Source: Ypsolopha sequella
Lineage: Eukaryota; Arthropoda; Insecta; Lepidoptera; Ypsolophidae
Assembly: GCA_934047225.1 (NCBI GenBank)
Contig: OW204001.1
Coordinates: forward strand, 8,602,201 to 8,666,200
Length of the DNA: 64,000 nt
Direction of reading: 5' to 3'
In this document: positions 22,510-34,280 of the stretch, in pieces
How the letters are laid out: every line of letters starts with the position of its first letter
Numbering within the stretch: position 1 is the stretch's first letter
Notes under the pieces: model-generated
Told to the model about the DNA's origin: nothing
Database searches by the model: none
Seen by the model: the letters and a program-made list of their open reading frames with translations, nothing else
Position numbers and translations under genes: made by a program

Positions 22510-23075
22510 ATAAATTAAATAAACCCTTTAATTTAGTTCATTTACGTTTTTTATTTTATTAAATATATTTTTATAAGTTTAAATTTCACTCGTAAAATGT
22601 GTATTATGTGAAGATGATTAAGAGGCTATGCGGATTTTATTTTTGTCACTGTCACTCCAAGCAAAAATCGCGCAGTGCGAGAGGAGCGGATTCAGGGCAA
22701 AAGGGAAAAAAATTGGTTTTATATTTTTATTAAAAAGAAAACTAAAATAGCTAGCAAAATTTCAAAGATCAAATCTCTAGATAAAACAAACAAACCTAAT
22801 AAAATATGTTTGAGTTCTGTATATTGTTCCTATTCGTCAAACGAGGAGAAAAAGTGTGTTTGAATACCTCATTTCAACAATTATTTCTATCGAGGAGAAT
22901 TTATCCAAACATGTTTTCCAATTTCAAAACCCTAGATTATTATAGTCAAAATACATATACCAGAAACTGATTATAATTTTCCGTGTATTTCATGAAATAC
23001 ACAGAAAAGAAACACCCGTATTTTTTTCGCATATCGCCTTAACAAAATAAACTATTTGAATTTGAATTTACTTGT
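22510..23075 (+). repeat. LINE 3' tail split by a MITE
   Basis: 22510-22617 (acataaattaaata, tttagttcatttac, tttcactcgtaaaatgtgta) and 23043-23075 (caaaataaactatttgaatttgaat) are the two parts of the LINE tail that is intact at 49.63-49.78 kb. The TTAA-ended MITE 22618-23042 separates them. Confidence 0.65.
22618..23042 (+). mobile_element. TTAA-ended MITE, second subfamily
   Basis: 425 bp, TTAAGAGGCTATGCGG to GCATATCGCCTTAA. Shares gtgcgagag, acctcatttcaa and tttctatcgag with the first subfamily but has a distinct right half (tgtatttcatgaaatacaca). Confidence 0.75.
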
Positions 23076-23853
23076 CTCCTACACATCTTAACTGCAATTA
23101 TATGGAATAATAATCTTGAGACATTGTCATAAATCAATAAATCACTGCATAGGTATGAAATATTCTCCATGAAAACATCAATAAACCAACCAAAAGGAGG
23201 ACGCCCTACCATCTATAAAATGTATCTACATTATTGTATTATTTGTTAACTTATCATATTCATAAGCAGAAGTTTTAAATAAATTCCCGGCAATAATTAA
23301 ACATTATTACGGAAGCTTCACATATTTAACGTAAAACAATATTTATATGAAGAAACGGCTTCCCCCTTTAATGAAGCGGAGGGCGCAATTCATTATCTTC
23401 AAAATAATATATTTTGTATGTTTGTTGTTCATGCCACTTTTGAGATTAATTTACAAAGAATTTCCCTTTTCATTATGTTTGACTAAGAAGATTTATCAGA
23501 AAATAAGATATAAATTCCTCGTCTAAAGGATTACGTTTCATAATATGTCATAAATAAGTTTATCTGCTCCCATACTGCAATAAGACAATCGCAACATCAA
23601 AAGCAGTTTTTTAAGTACCTAGATTGTTTATCTGATGTTATAGTATTACATTATAACACTGCGATTCTGCGCTGCGATTCACCCAAATTATTATAAAACC
23701 GCTAGAGACCTTTTTTTCCTGATTGGCCTTCAAGGCAGCTTTACCGGAACGACACACTCAAGGTTCATGAACGAAAGTCTTCTCATTTTTCGTGAAATTA
23801 TTAGTAGAAATTTTCATATTTTTTTATATAAATTTTCTATGGTCGTAGATAAA
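23076..23853. other. no gene seen
   Basis: Very AT-rich, no repeats recognised. Confidence 0.4.
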
Positions 23854-23986
23854 GTATTGTATGCAACTGAACATAATTGAACATTGGGACACTCGAGCAA
23901 AATTATTATGAAACTCACTTTGTTCGTTTCGTAAACAAGCACTCGTGTCCCAATGTCTCAAATTATGTTACAGTTGCACAAAATAC
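23854..23986. repeat. imperfect foldback element
   Basis: gtattgtatgcaactgaaca ... cattgggacactcg pairs with cgtgtcccaatg ... gttgcacaaaatac. The loop contains cactttgttcgtttcg. Confidence 0.6.
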
Positions 23987-24353
23987 TATTTATTTATGTT
24001 ACCTTTATGGTACTGTAAGAGGATTTTGAAAGATATTCTAGCGATGCAAACCAATACATTGAAAATTTATTGTTTACAAGAAATCCATAATAAATAAATA
24101 AATAAGTAAGGAAAAGTGTAGATTGTTTGATGTGCGTGGAAACGTTACTTAGAGAAAGTTAGAGTGCGATTAGCAGGTGTAAAATTTGTCCATCCGTCTA
24201 AACCCGGCATCGATAATAATAATTCTTTTAGGTTTCAAGACAAACTTACAAGGGTTTCTTTTTATATTATGAGTATAGCAATGAAGGAATGAAACTGTAT
24301 TTACTTTTGAGTTGCTCAGAGCTAGTGCTTGGAGTCAATGAAATGTATTTTAA

Positions 24354-24779
24354 TTAAGGTGCTACGGAAAAAAAATCGACACTTTAAGGAATTGCATATC
24401 TACTTCAGTAAATAATGTATTATTTTGATAAAATAGTATATTATTTTTGGATTCTTTTTCTAGGGATCTGTTAAAACAGAAACGCAATTGGAGAAATTCG
24501 GCTCGATATAAATATTTATTGAAATGAGGTCCTTTTCGACACCAATTCTCGTGGTTTGACAATTTAGAATGACATATAGACTGCAACTATATTTTATTAG
24601 GTGGGTTTTAATAGTATATAGGGCCTGGTTAAACGAAATTTTGATAGCAACATTAGTACATTTTATACTAATAAAAAACCGACTTTTTGCTACTTTTCCA
24701 CGAATCCATCCCTCTCGCACTGAGGATTTTTTCGCATATGGAGTAACAGGGACACTAAAACTTTTACATATCGCCTTAA
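24354..24779 (-). mobile_element. TTAA-ended MITE, copy 4 (reverse)
   Basis: Reverse-complement copy of subfamily 1, TTAAGGTGCTACGG to TACATATCGCCTTAA, 426 bp. The two oppositely oriented open stretches within it are repeat by-products. Confidence 0.75.
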
Positions 24780-25803
24780 CATCTTCCCTTGAAAATGGTG
24801 TAAAATCCGAAACTGGTTGGGAGAAAACATAAAACTAAGTGAAACTACAGTACAAGTGCTTTTAACTAAAGATGTGTTTCAAGTTTCACCAAGTGTCGAC
24901 AATCGCAACTATAAACTGTATTTACTATTAACTGTTCTACTTTTCCCACAAAATAATGTAACCAAAATGTATTGCACATGGCCTTTGTTTAAATACCGTC
25001 AAGCTGTTGGAACAATTTTCTGTAATTTTTAACTAAATCGCAGCCTGTTTTAAATAATTTTAGACAAACATCACTTCTGCGGTTTTTGTAAAATTAATGA
25101 GTTTTTTTTGTTATCCAGGCTTGACTTTAATATACAGCCTTACATTTACACACGTTGTCGACTTGTCGCTATTGCTAAATCAAATCGTTGCAAAATCAGA
25201 CAGGTTTCCTAGAATCACCATTAAAACATAAACATCAACATTTTATCTGAATTCCTCTCGCAAACATAAATCACGAAGACTTTCCTCCAGAGATCCATCT
25301 CAATTCGGGTGGGTTATATCATTTACAATGCCGCATTTCTCACCCCCGCCCATACATCACGCCTTGACTAGCGAAACGGCTGCTCCAGTAATGAAGACAA
25401 CACTACAACAAACTATAATACGCCATCTAAATGCAGCCGTCGACAGGCACAAACAATTGAAATAATTATCAGGATAAGCCTCGGATGAACCCAAGAGCCC
25501 TAGAGATTTTAACCCTTGCAAGCGTCTTGACAGCGTCTTATGCAAATTCGCAAAACTTAGCTAGCTCTTGGACTATACCTAATTCCATCGTGATTGCAAT
25601 CGAATTAGAGTCTTATGTGGACGTGATTAGTTTGAGTTTTGGTTGCATTTGGATGATATTTAGGTCGTTTCATGATTTTCTGCTGGTAATAGCTGCTCAA
25701 TTGGCCCTACTCTTGATGATATTGCAACTTATGTTTTGTTTATGTGTATAGTTACAAAATCTTGTTAGAAACATTATCATTTATGTAGGAGATCAGGAGA
25801 TTT
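24780..25803. other. no gene seen
   Basis: Open stretches up to 88 codons without domains; no TE termini recognised. Confidence 0.4.
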
Positions 25804-25920
25804 AGCACGCGCCGTCGATACAGCGTATTTCCATCATACTTGCTCTCTCGCACGTCGACAAATATTGTATGCGTGAGAGCTCAAGTAGGATAGGTGGACG
25901 CTGTATCTTTGACGTGTGCT
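25804..25920. repeat. foldback element (agcacgcgccgtcgatacagc)
   Basis: agcac-cg-cgtcgatacagcgt pairs with acgctgtatctttgacgtgtgct. Inner arms cttgctctc-cgca and gcgtgagagctcaag also pair. Confidence 0.65.
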
Positions 25921-26330
25921 AGGCACACAGGAGATCAAACCCTATTCGTATTTCTAAATATTTTATCAATCTACATATATTTTATGTCTGTAATGTTTCG
26001 GTAAGTGTAAACAAAACTCAATGAAATCTAAAACAGTTCATTGGGCTGTAAAAATGTGGTGAAATGAAAACATACTTCTAACTTTACGCCCTGTGTGCGT
26101 TCAGATTTGAAGGAATAACAAGTTGGAATACATGTGAATGGGAAACAAACTTTTTTTTTTCTTATAGATTGGAATATTTTAACCAAAATTATTATTTTTC
26201 CCGTATTTCCAAAGGAATTTTTTCATTTTTATTTACGCCTAAATATTATATTTCTATTAAAACACTTTTGGTGATAGATTTTCGATTTTATACTTTAAGA
26301 TCTGCCTAATTCTGCGATCTGCCCACGACA

Positions 26331-26600
26331 TATACAACGTGTAACAGAAAGGTGTAACCATATTTGAAGAGCTTATTCAGTCAATAGTATAGAACAACTT
26401 TTACTATGGAGTCAACCCTGAAATCTCAAAAAAAAAAACCTGCCCTTCCATACATTTCGGCCGAGCGACATTGCATTTTCCCATGAAGCGAGTATATATT
26501 TTTTTCGATATACAGGATTTGTTCCAAAGTAAATGTTGTTCTAAACCATTGACTGAATAAGCTCTTCAAATATGGTTATACCTTTCTGTTACACCTTGTA
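26331..26600. mobile_element. mariner-type foldback MITE (aggtgtaacca)
   Basis: TATACAACGTGTAACAGAAA with ~70-bp arms (tttgaagagcttattcagtc) closes at tttctgttacaccttgtata. The TA ends fit Tc1/mariner target choice. The centre contains the same arms' ttccatacatttcggccga. A half copy is at 39302. Confidence 0.8.
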
Positions 26601-26929
26601 TAAATTACTGAAAAATCTAGTGTGAACTGGTACAACCCGGGCGCCTATTTCATCTTGACACGAGCGGAAGTGGTCGCACAACTGCACATCAAACAGTGTC
26701 GGTGGCAACGTCTTCATGGGTGGGTGGCCACGCAGGGATCTCCACTATCGTATCGGGTTCCGCCAATGCTTCATTTTCCTGTGATCGAACATTTTAATTG
26801 TGCCTTGTGCCTGAAAGTTAGACAGCGGAATGCAACTACCTCTATGTATCTATGTAACAGGAAATTTGACTATGAGATCTCAATAAATAAACTTAATTAA
26901 ATTAAATAAAAAAAAAAAACATATTCATA

Positions 26930-27171
26930 TTCATATTCTTTATTGTACACCCAAACATTTAAGTTTAAAACTAAATAATCCTATAAAATATGAAAAACGT
27001 AAACAAACTAAACTGTTAAAAATAGATATATTACAAACTAAAGTAAAAAAATATATATTTATACTAAATAAGACGTTGTTGAAGTCATCGCTATCACTGG
27101 GCAGGGTACCCAAGACACTGGCAGCATTACCTCGTTGGATAGCAAGAACAATACGTTGTCCGAGATAACTT
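26930..27171 (-). pseudogene. LINE C-terminus and 3' end (relic)
   Basis: On the minus strand YLGQRIVLAIQRGNAASVLG, then a short tail and stop, an AT-rich 3'UTR and an (ATATGA)n end near 26930. Same LINE family as 3.03 and 39.8 kb. Only the last ~35 codons remain; the N-terminal part of this frame (MYTFK) is unrelated. Confidence 0.65.
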
Positions 27172-27716
27172 TTAAATGTATACAAGTATTGTAAGATATA
27201 ATTTGTAAACAGGATTTAAAGGATGCAGGAATTTTCAACGTCTGAGGTTGATGACGATTATCCGTATTTTTTCTACATACCTACCTATTTTAAGTTGAAA
27301 AGTTCTTGAGTTATGTCACGGAGAGGTAGACCGCTGAAGCTTTGCTTTAACGGCTTCCATTATTCAACGTAACCCTATAAACGTGGTCAAACTGGAATAG
27401 CCTCGAATTCAAGGCTCAGCACAGAAACAAAGCGAGGAATGTTAGGAAATAATTTAACATCTAACCAATCAAAGGGCTTCCTGCTTGGGTGGCCACCGAT
27501 AACAATTATTATTTCAACCCTTCCTCGGCCGCTGAAGGAATACCAACAAAATAACTAATTGGAATTTCTAATTAGATTTCAAAGATCACAAGATTGTTAA
27601 CTTTTCTTTGAAAGTCGAACTGGAATAACACATATTTATATTTCTGCAAACCTAAAACTTCGATGGAGGAATAAAACACTTGTACTGTTTCACAACTTAT
27701 TATTTCACTATTCACA

Positions 27717-28085
27717 TTCAAATCCAAAAAGTTCATTTTGCAAAATAGGTATATATACTTTTTACACGTCAAATTTAATCTAATAAAAAGATATGTAAAA
27801 TAATAAATGTACATGGACTAGATTAAAGGTGTATTTATGTTATGTAGCAATATATATACAATTAAAATGATAGGTAAAATATATTTTGTACAAGGTGAAA
27901 TCCAATCAACCGCCTAAACCCATACCGGAGACCCGGCCAGGGACCAGGAACAAGGTTCAATGATCATCAACCGAGCCCCCAGCACGAATCCAAGCGCCTG
28001 ACCAAATCACATCCTATATACTTACTACATACTAATAGGTTACATAAATAAACACATGCCTACCCCCGCCCATTCGATTAGTCTT
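27717..28085 (-). repeat. LINE 3' end, (TTTGAA) tail family
   Basis: cattcaaatccaaaaagttcattttgcaaaataggtatata, cacgtcaaatttaatctaat and ccataccggag-cccggccaggg match 41411-41690 almost end to end. The orientation of the TTTGAA tail puts the element on the minus strand. Confidence 0.65.
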
Positions 28086-28561
28086 GCTAAGAAGAACGGG
28101 GAAGAAACTTAGCAAGATCATGTCTTTTTTTACATAAAACTTACACTATACAAATGACTTATATCTACTTTAACCAAGGGATAAGAAAATACAAGACTAT
28201 TTCCCAACTAGTTTCACCTTATCGGCATTATCAAGGCATTGTTTATTTACATATCGCAATACCACTGCGTATTTCGTTATATACGCATAGCTACAATTCT
28301 ACAAAACTATAATTATTATAATTTTTTCTCAAGACTCCATAAGTATTAGATTTTAAGTTAGTGCCTAAAATGCTTATTTAAGGAACAAAAATTTGTAAGA
28401 GCGTATCGCCAACAAACTGTTTAGCAGTTTGGCGAATATTGTTTACTAAAATTTGTGTATAATATAATTTAAAAAAAAAAAATATATATATATATATTAA
28501 CTCTATACATACTTAATTAAAAGTATCATGTTTATAAAAAATATTTGTTCAAATATATCGC

Positions 28562-28910
28562 GTCACGACATGAATCCTCGAGGGGGATTCAGAGGTGTTC
28601 CGAGTGTTAACTGTGAAAATGCAAGTCACTATCAACACTCAATACAACCGCGTTTCACCGCCGATGATTACGTCCCAACGTGGTGATGTGCCTTATCACT
28701 GTACTTCGGGCACAAATACACGCTTTTTAGGGCATGCAGATTTCTTTACGATATTTTCCTTTACCGTTCAGCAAGTGGTAAATAAGAAAAAAATACTATA
28801 CACATAAATTCCGAAAAATTCATTGGTGCATGCTCTACCGGGGAACGAATCTGGATCTCAAGATTGAGAGGCCAGCGTTTTACCCCTGAGCTACCGCTGC
28901 CTGTTCATCG
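28562..28910 (-). mobile_element. tRNA-derived SINE, most complete copy (minus strand)
   Basis: On the minus strand it starts at ~28910 with gcagcggtagctcaggggta (A-box) and agatccagattcgttcccc (B-box region). The body follows, with gggcatgca, cgaagtacagtgataaggcac, gggacgtaatcatcggcggtg and ccccctcgaggattcatgtcgtg. It is tRNA-like only in its first ~70 bp. Partial copies lie at 17.3, 18.7, 37.8 and 44.6 kb. Confidence 0.75.
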
Positions 28911-30794
28911 ACACAATAAATGTAATAAATCATGATACACGCCGAACAAAACACTATTGTCTCACCCAACTAAAAGATTTGTCTGCGAAACCCAAAAAAG
29001 TATACGAAGCAGCACTAAAGTAGCACAAAACATGAAAGGGGTTAATATTAACCCTTTCACATAAATTGCTGTGAGATTTCCATTTAAAACACGTGGGGCA
29101 CGCATTAAGGGATACCCTGCACTGGACTCAGTCTGTCCGAGGCTTTGACCCTCGGACCTTTAGGTTCAAGAAAGGGGTCCTTACATTAGGTACGTCTGTC
29201 AGAATCTGTTGTGCAGGTAGTCGAATAATCGTTTGTTTATGAGGGCGTGATAATGGGGTAAAATAATTTATTAGGAAAATCATGCGAAAACGCATGTGCA
29301 TTAATGAATCTGCAAGTTCATAAAATGTTGTTTAGTATCTTTAAAGTAAAATATATTTATTAATTTTGAATTCTCACTAACTGAGAAAAGTAATTTGGGC
29401 AGGACATTAGGACAGGACATTTCACAAAACTATTATTAACAAGTTAATTACACAAGCTTTTGGTTCTGTAATTTTATAAAACCACTATATTATATAAGGT
29501 TCATAACACTATCAGATTGAAGAGTGATCGTAACCTGAGTCATTAGAGGCGACTACCTTTGCCTTTACATGACCCTTTCGCCCGCACTTTTTGTCTGTCT
29601 ACCCTCGAATTCCATTGACAGAGGAGTTAGATGTAACCTTCCGTCTGAAGGCATGGTGTCCTAATTTATATATATGACTGTTATAATATATGTACGACAT
29701 GCATATTTTATGGTATGTAAAAAAAAGTTTGTTAAATAAAACAAATTGTATATCCAGAAAATCATTTATTCAAATAAAAATTGTAAACAGTTTTGACCTT
29801 GGTATATCTAGAAACATCAAGAAAAAATTTAACATGAAAACTATTTCCAATAAGGTAGTCTAAGCAGTCAACTGCAACAGCATAAAAATTCCAAAAGGTC
29901 CCCTTTTGTTCATGATTGGTTCTAATTGGGAATAGACGGCTCGTCCTAAAAGAAAGTCTTAAAAAAGCAAACAAAAAATTCTGTGAATCCTAATTTTAAC
30001 TTTCGGACGCGTTAATTCCATTAGAAAGGGCCCTTTTGTTATAAAATTTTAGAATGTATGTAAGTTCTTTTTCGCGTCCGTTTCGAACAATTCCAAAACT
30101 CCGCAAAAACTTCCCTTTTATCTGAGCCCTCACTCACATCGTTGTGGAATTGTGGAAGTTTAAAAAGTTCAGTAGAAAGTTTAAAACGACAATTGGTTTC
30201 ACTTTCGTGCGCGCAAAGTGTTGTTTTTGAAATGTCTGATAAAAACAAGGCCTTTACGTATAAGTGTCCATTCTCTTTTTGAGACTGATCATTATTCGTT
30301 TGGAGATTATTAATTGATGTGATTTCAGATATAGAGCTAGTTATGTTAATTCATCAGCAACATCCTAGACCATATAATACGGGACTGGACAAGTTCACGC
30401 TGTCCCTTTTGCCGAAATATATGATTAATCTGTTTGTGTAAGTTTGCTTATGTGCTGCTTTTGTGTTTGTGTTACGGCTTTTGTTTTAGTGAGACATCAT
30501 AATTTTTCGCAGGAGTGTGCGTGAGTGGGTAAATGTGTGCTGTGCATGTGAGCATGTTTACCTCCCCTCCCGCGGAAAGTAACAGAGTAAATTCAATAAC
30601 TTTTAGGTCTCCGGAATACAGAGATGTAATCTACGGATTATTGCGATATGTTACAAGCTATTTAAGTAGAACCAGTAGTACGATGATAGACTAAACCCTT
30701 ATAACGTTGGAATTTCATCGATGTGAAGTGTTTGACTAGGTACTTATTCGTTTTTTATATAAAAACGGCTCACCTCAATACGTGTTATGATCGG
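28911..30794. other. no gene seen
   Basis: Contains the palindrome gaaaggggttaatattaaccctttc (~29035) but no repeat family I recognise. Open stretches of 69-70 codons on the minus strand near 29.8 and 30.1 kb lack domains. Confidence 0.4.
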
Positions 30795-30798
30795 GAAA

Positions 30799-30852
30799 AC
30801 CGACCAGTTTCAGCAGATTTAGACTGCCTTCATCTGGGCGAGTGAAGACGTT
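30799..30852 (+). repeat. short dispersed repeat, second copy
   Basis: Matches 4590-4642 (tcagcagatt, actgccttcatctgggcga). Confidence 0.5.
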
Positions 30853-31745
30853 GACGCGACGACGTTACGTCTTACACTGATTAAGACGTTTTTATAAAAA
30901 TCATGAATTATCCTCAAGTCTCTATAATACTTATTCGTTTTTATTTTGGTTTTATGTACAATCTTTTGAAGCTTTTATGAAACATTTTATAATATTATGA
31001 GCGTCTTTTATCATCGATAGCATTAAGTTTAAAATAAGGATTCTTGCCAAAAACTACCAGCCGTAAGTCTAAATATTAATCGTTCAGCATTTGGTGGTGC
31101 AATCTGTCAGACTCCCCCTCAGGGGGAAAGGGTCAAGCTCTGGGCAGTAGGTAATTAGATTTAAGAACAACTGGGCGGCGTCCGACTGTGAATGGCCGGC
31201 ATTAATTTGGTCGGACTAACGAGGTACTGGGGTACCATGAAGCCGTTCAATTCAACTTATTTCCTACAACTGTAAATAAATCCATAAAATTTCAGATAAA
31301 AAATTTTTGCCCCAACGCGTACCAAAAGGTTTTCAATATGGAACAAATACAAATACTATATTTACTATAAGATCTTATAAGATATTATTACTATAAGATA
31401 AATCTTTATTTACTATAAGAAATATCACTAAATTACACGCACTAAATTTAATTGTATAAATCTTAATAAAAATACAAATAACAGCAGGCCCCCCACTAAT
31501 TCTAACTTGTCCGGTGGGACCCAAGAATGATTGCCAGGTTGGAAAAATTACGAATTTTAAACAAAACAAATAAACTTTGGGCAATTATGGGAAAGTAGCT
31601 ATACAAAATAATGAACTGAAAGATAATATTATTAAAACTCGCGTAGGCTGACATACTAAATTATTATTGACTATATGCGAACCGTTTCACCAATACAATT
31701 TCAGTATTATTAAGGCGAGTGTCGTTCTTAGGACAACGACCGACG

Positions 31746-31895
31746 CGGCGTTGACCGTCGTTGTCAAACGGGCACTGGCAACCGCCGCCGATCGGCTAAG
31801 CGCGGCTCGTACGCTGAGCGTTGGCTGCGTCATCCTCCTACCTCCTTTGATGAGGCAGCCAACGCTAAGTCGTTTGACAACGACGTTGAACGCCG
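31746..31895. mobile_element. GC-rich foldback element
   Basis: cggcgttgaccgtcgttgtcaaacg (31746-31770) is 23/25 complementary to 31871-31895, and an inner pair agcgttggctgc / gcagccaacgct (31817-31866) nests inside. CpG-rich against an AT-rich background. Both strands appear open only because of the palindrome. Confidence 0.7.
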
Positions 31896-32159
31896 TGTGA
31901 ACGAACAATCACATTTTATAATAATTGAATTGAAAGATCGTATCTAGTACTTATTTTATTACTACCTAACTAAAATGTTATAACAATTGAAGAATTAAAA
32001 ACTCGTAATATTTATATTAATAACATACATTGAATTAAAGGCTAAAGGCTAAAGGCAAAACTACAAAAAGACCAAAACGCTTGATACAAATGATGTTAGA
32101 GTGCATACACCTTATATGTTCAGGTAAATCATCATATTCGGCTTTACCTAGTACGTACG

Positions 32160-32345
32160 TATATATGCCGCTGCCCGTCACCAGTCTGTTCCATTTAAGG
32201 CCTGGCTATTAGGGATGGATATACCTCTATCCATCGGTCCCAGGTTGGTGGGCCTCCTGGTTTTTTGCCTGTGAGCTGTCCTCTTACCCTCCCCGAATTA
32301 CTTCGAGGGGTTCTCCAAGTAAGATGGTGGTAGTCGAACCCGGCA
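32160..32345 (-). repeat. reverse copy of the 36.57-kb repeat
   Basis: ccgctgcccgtcaccagtctgttc, catcggtcccaggttggtggg, cctgtgagctgtcctcttac and gaacccggcatcagctctacc are the reverse complement of 36565-36770. Confidence 0.7.
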
Positions 32346-32659
32346 TCAGCTCTACCACCTATCATATCGAACACTCGTTTTTCAATAATCATGATCAAAT
32401 TGAAAATGTAGGAATTCAAAAAACAGGCTGTAATTTTAACCAATATCATGATGATAATAATTATCATTACGCCATAATTTGTGGACTACAATACTATAAT
32501 GCGATCCATGGTAGTGAAGCTCTGCCCGTCTAGTCAGAGCAGCATGCCGTGGCGGGTCCACTGTGCGCCTTGTTTATTGCAATCTGGACATCTAAAGCCT
32601 TGTAGGCTTTACCTTTATATCTCTGCTGAGGTTTTCTGGCTATGGTACTATTATACTAA

Positions 32660-32880
32660 CAAAAAATATAATTTTAGTAGAATTTCGTCCGCGGCTCCGC
32701 CCACGTTTATTTAATCTCAGCCCCGTTTTCAGCTTGGCGATCGTTTTAACAACACCATATATAGTCTATTTGTTGACCAGGGTCACTGCGATGACGGTAA
32801 AGAAAACGGCTTCCAAATCCATTGAGTGATTCTTGAGCTAAAACGGAACATGCAGACAGACAGATTTTTTTTAAATTGTT
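32660..32880 (-). repeat. Helitron-like fragment (diverged)
   Basis: ttagtagaatttcgtccgcgg-ctccgcccacgtttattta resembles the end of the Helitron at 41.72 kb. The cagacagacagat stretch near 32865 is commonly seen in such repeats. Boundaries are uncertain. Confidence 0.35.
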
Positions 32881-33050
32881 GTTTTCGAATCAGTCCAATT
32901 CTCTTACCCATTGTATTTAAAATTTCGCAAAAATATTCAATGTACAGACATGATTTTTTTACGATCTTAGTTTATACCTTCAAATAGCTTTTCAAGGCTT
33001 AGCAAATATGCTTACTCATTTAGTTATAATTTATCATTTTATGTCCAAGA

Positions 33051-33490
33051 TGCGTCCTTCTAGTGATGACGTACGGCGCTGAGACGTGGTCTCTTACCAA
33101 AGGCTTGATCCGCCGATTTAAGGTCGCTCAACGAGCTATGGAGCGGGCTATGCTTGGGATATCTCTGATGGATAAAATCCGAAACGAAGATATCCGTCAG
33201 AGATCGAAGGTGACTGACATAGCCTACGGAATCAGTACGTTGAAGTGGCAGTGGACTGGCCATATCTATCACCGACGTGATAATCGTTGGGGCCGTAAGG
33301 CATTGGAATGGAGACCACGTACAGCAAAGCGCAGCGTAGGCCACCCTCGTACCCGCTGGACTGACGATCTGAAGGACGTTGCGGGTGGCGGCTGGATGAG
33401 GATGACTGAAGACCGCCAAGAGTGGCGTAATATTGGGGAGGCCTATGTCCAGCAGTGGACGAATACGGGCTGATGGATGGATGGATGTAT
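33051..33490 (+). pseudogene. RTE-type LINE, 3' end with ORF C-terminus
   Basis: An open frame of ~140 codons carries TYGAETWSLT, RAMERAMLGISLMDKIRN, LKWQWTGHIYHR, RPRTRWTDDL-type and YVQQWTNTG segments, then the stop at 33471-33473 followed by (ATGG)n. This order is characteristic of the C-terminus of RTE-clade endonuclease/reverse transcriptases (known in butterflies). The copy is 5'-truncated: no endonuclease or RT core upstream. The retained frame is uninterrupted, so the insertion is fairly young. Confidence 0.8.
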
Positions 33491-34143
33491 AAGATTATTA
33501 CACTATTACTAAATAATACCAACGTATAAAAACAAAATTACAAATAATTATTGTCACATACTAATATTAGATGTACGAGTACTAAACAATTTTAGTACAC
33601 AGCATGATAATTACATTTCTAAATCACAACAAATAGAAATCTACATTAATAAAGAAAGACACATTTTTAAACAATAAGCTGTACACTGCCACTTTAATTT
33701 AAATCCCAGCCTCATTAACACAAGCTCTAATTTCCCCCACCTCATTCTCCTTCTCGTTACTTTGCCTTCAACTCATTAAAATTATCAAATTACCCTCTCT
33801 TAACCCTTTGCTGCAGATTCCGCTATCCTTTGGTCAGCTGCAAGGGTTGTTGAACTATCTGCCCCCTTGCCCCGCGACTACCCTCTCAAACAACGTTCCT
33901 GCTTAGGGTTAACAGTTCTGAGAATATTTTCATAGAAAAGAAATTTTCCAGTACTTGGATTTGCAAAAAAATCTGCAGTTATAATGAAACTATAATTTTA
34001 TATTAAAAGCCTTGACACGTTTACTACGGCCATTTGCTACGGCGTAGCCGCTACGAAACCATGATTTTCTGTTTTGTAGAGCCCCTACGTTGCAGCTCGC
34101 TAGATTTTAAATGAAATTTTTTAGAATTTAATCAGAGATTTAG
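33491..34143. other. no gene seen
   Basis: AT-rich, then a C-rich stretch at 33.7-33.9 kb (ctcccccttg-type). No coding or repeat signature. Confidence 0.4.
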
Positions 34144-34280
34144 GCCCGTTTTCACTAACCTTAGATGACGCCTAAATCGGATGCCTAAAATATTTATGAA
34201 CTCTTATTTCTATTACCTTAAGAACTCTTGAGTATTTAGGCATCCGATTTAGGCGTCAGTTAAGGTTAGTGAAAACGGGC
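34144..34280. mobile_element. foldback MITE (gcccgttttcactaacc)
   Basis: GCCCGTTTTCACTAACCTTA and its invert at 34261-34280. Arms continue through gcctaaatcggatgcctaaa, total 137 bp. The loop is ~40 bp. Confidence 0.8.

Noticed and set aside
25485..25751. 88-codon + strand hydrophobic frame.
   Set aside because: No signal peptide pattern, no domain and no conserved neighbours; leucine/isoleucine content follows AT-rich DNA.
33060..33522. Minus-strand frames of 96-119 codons.
   Set aside because: Antisense to the RTE C-terminal frame, whose sense strand has clear family motifs.
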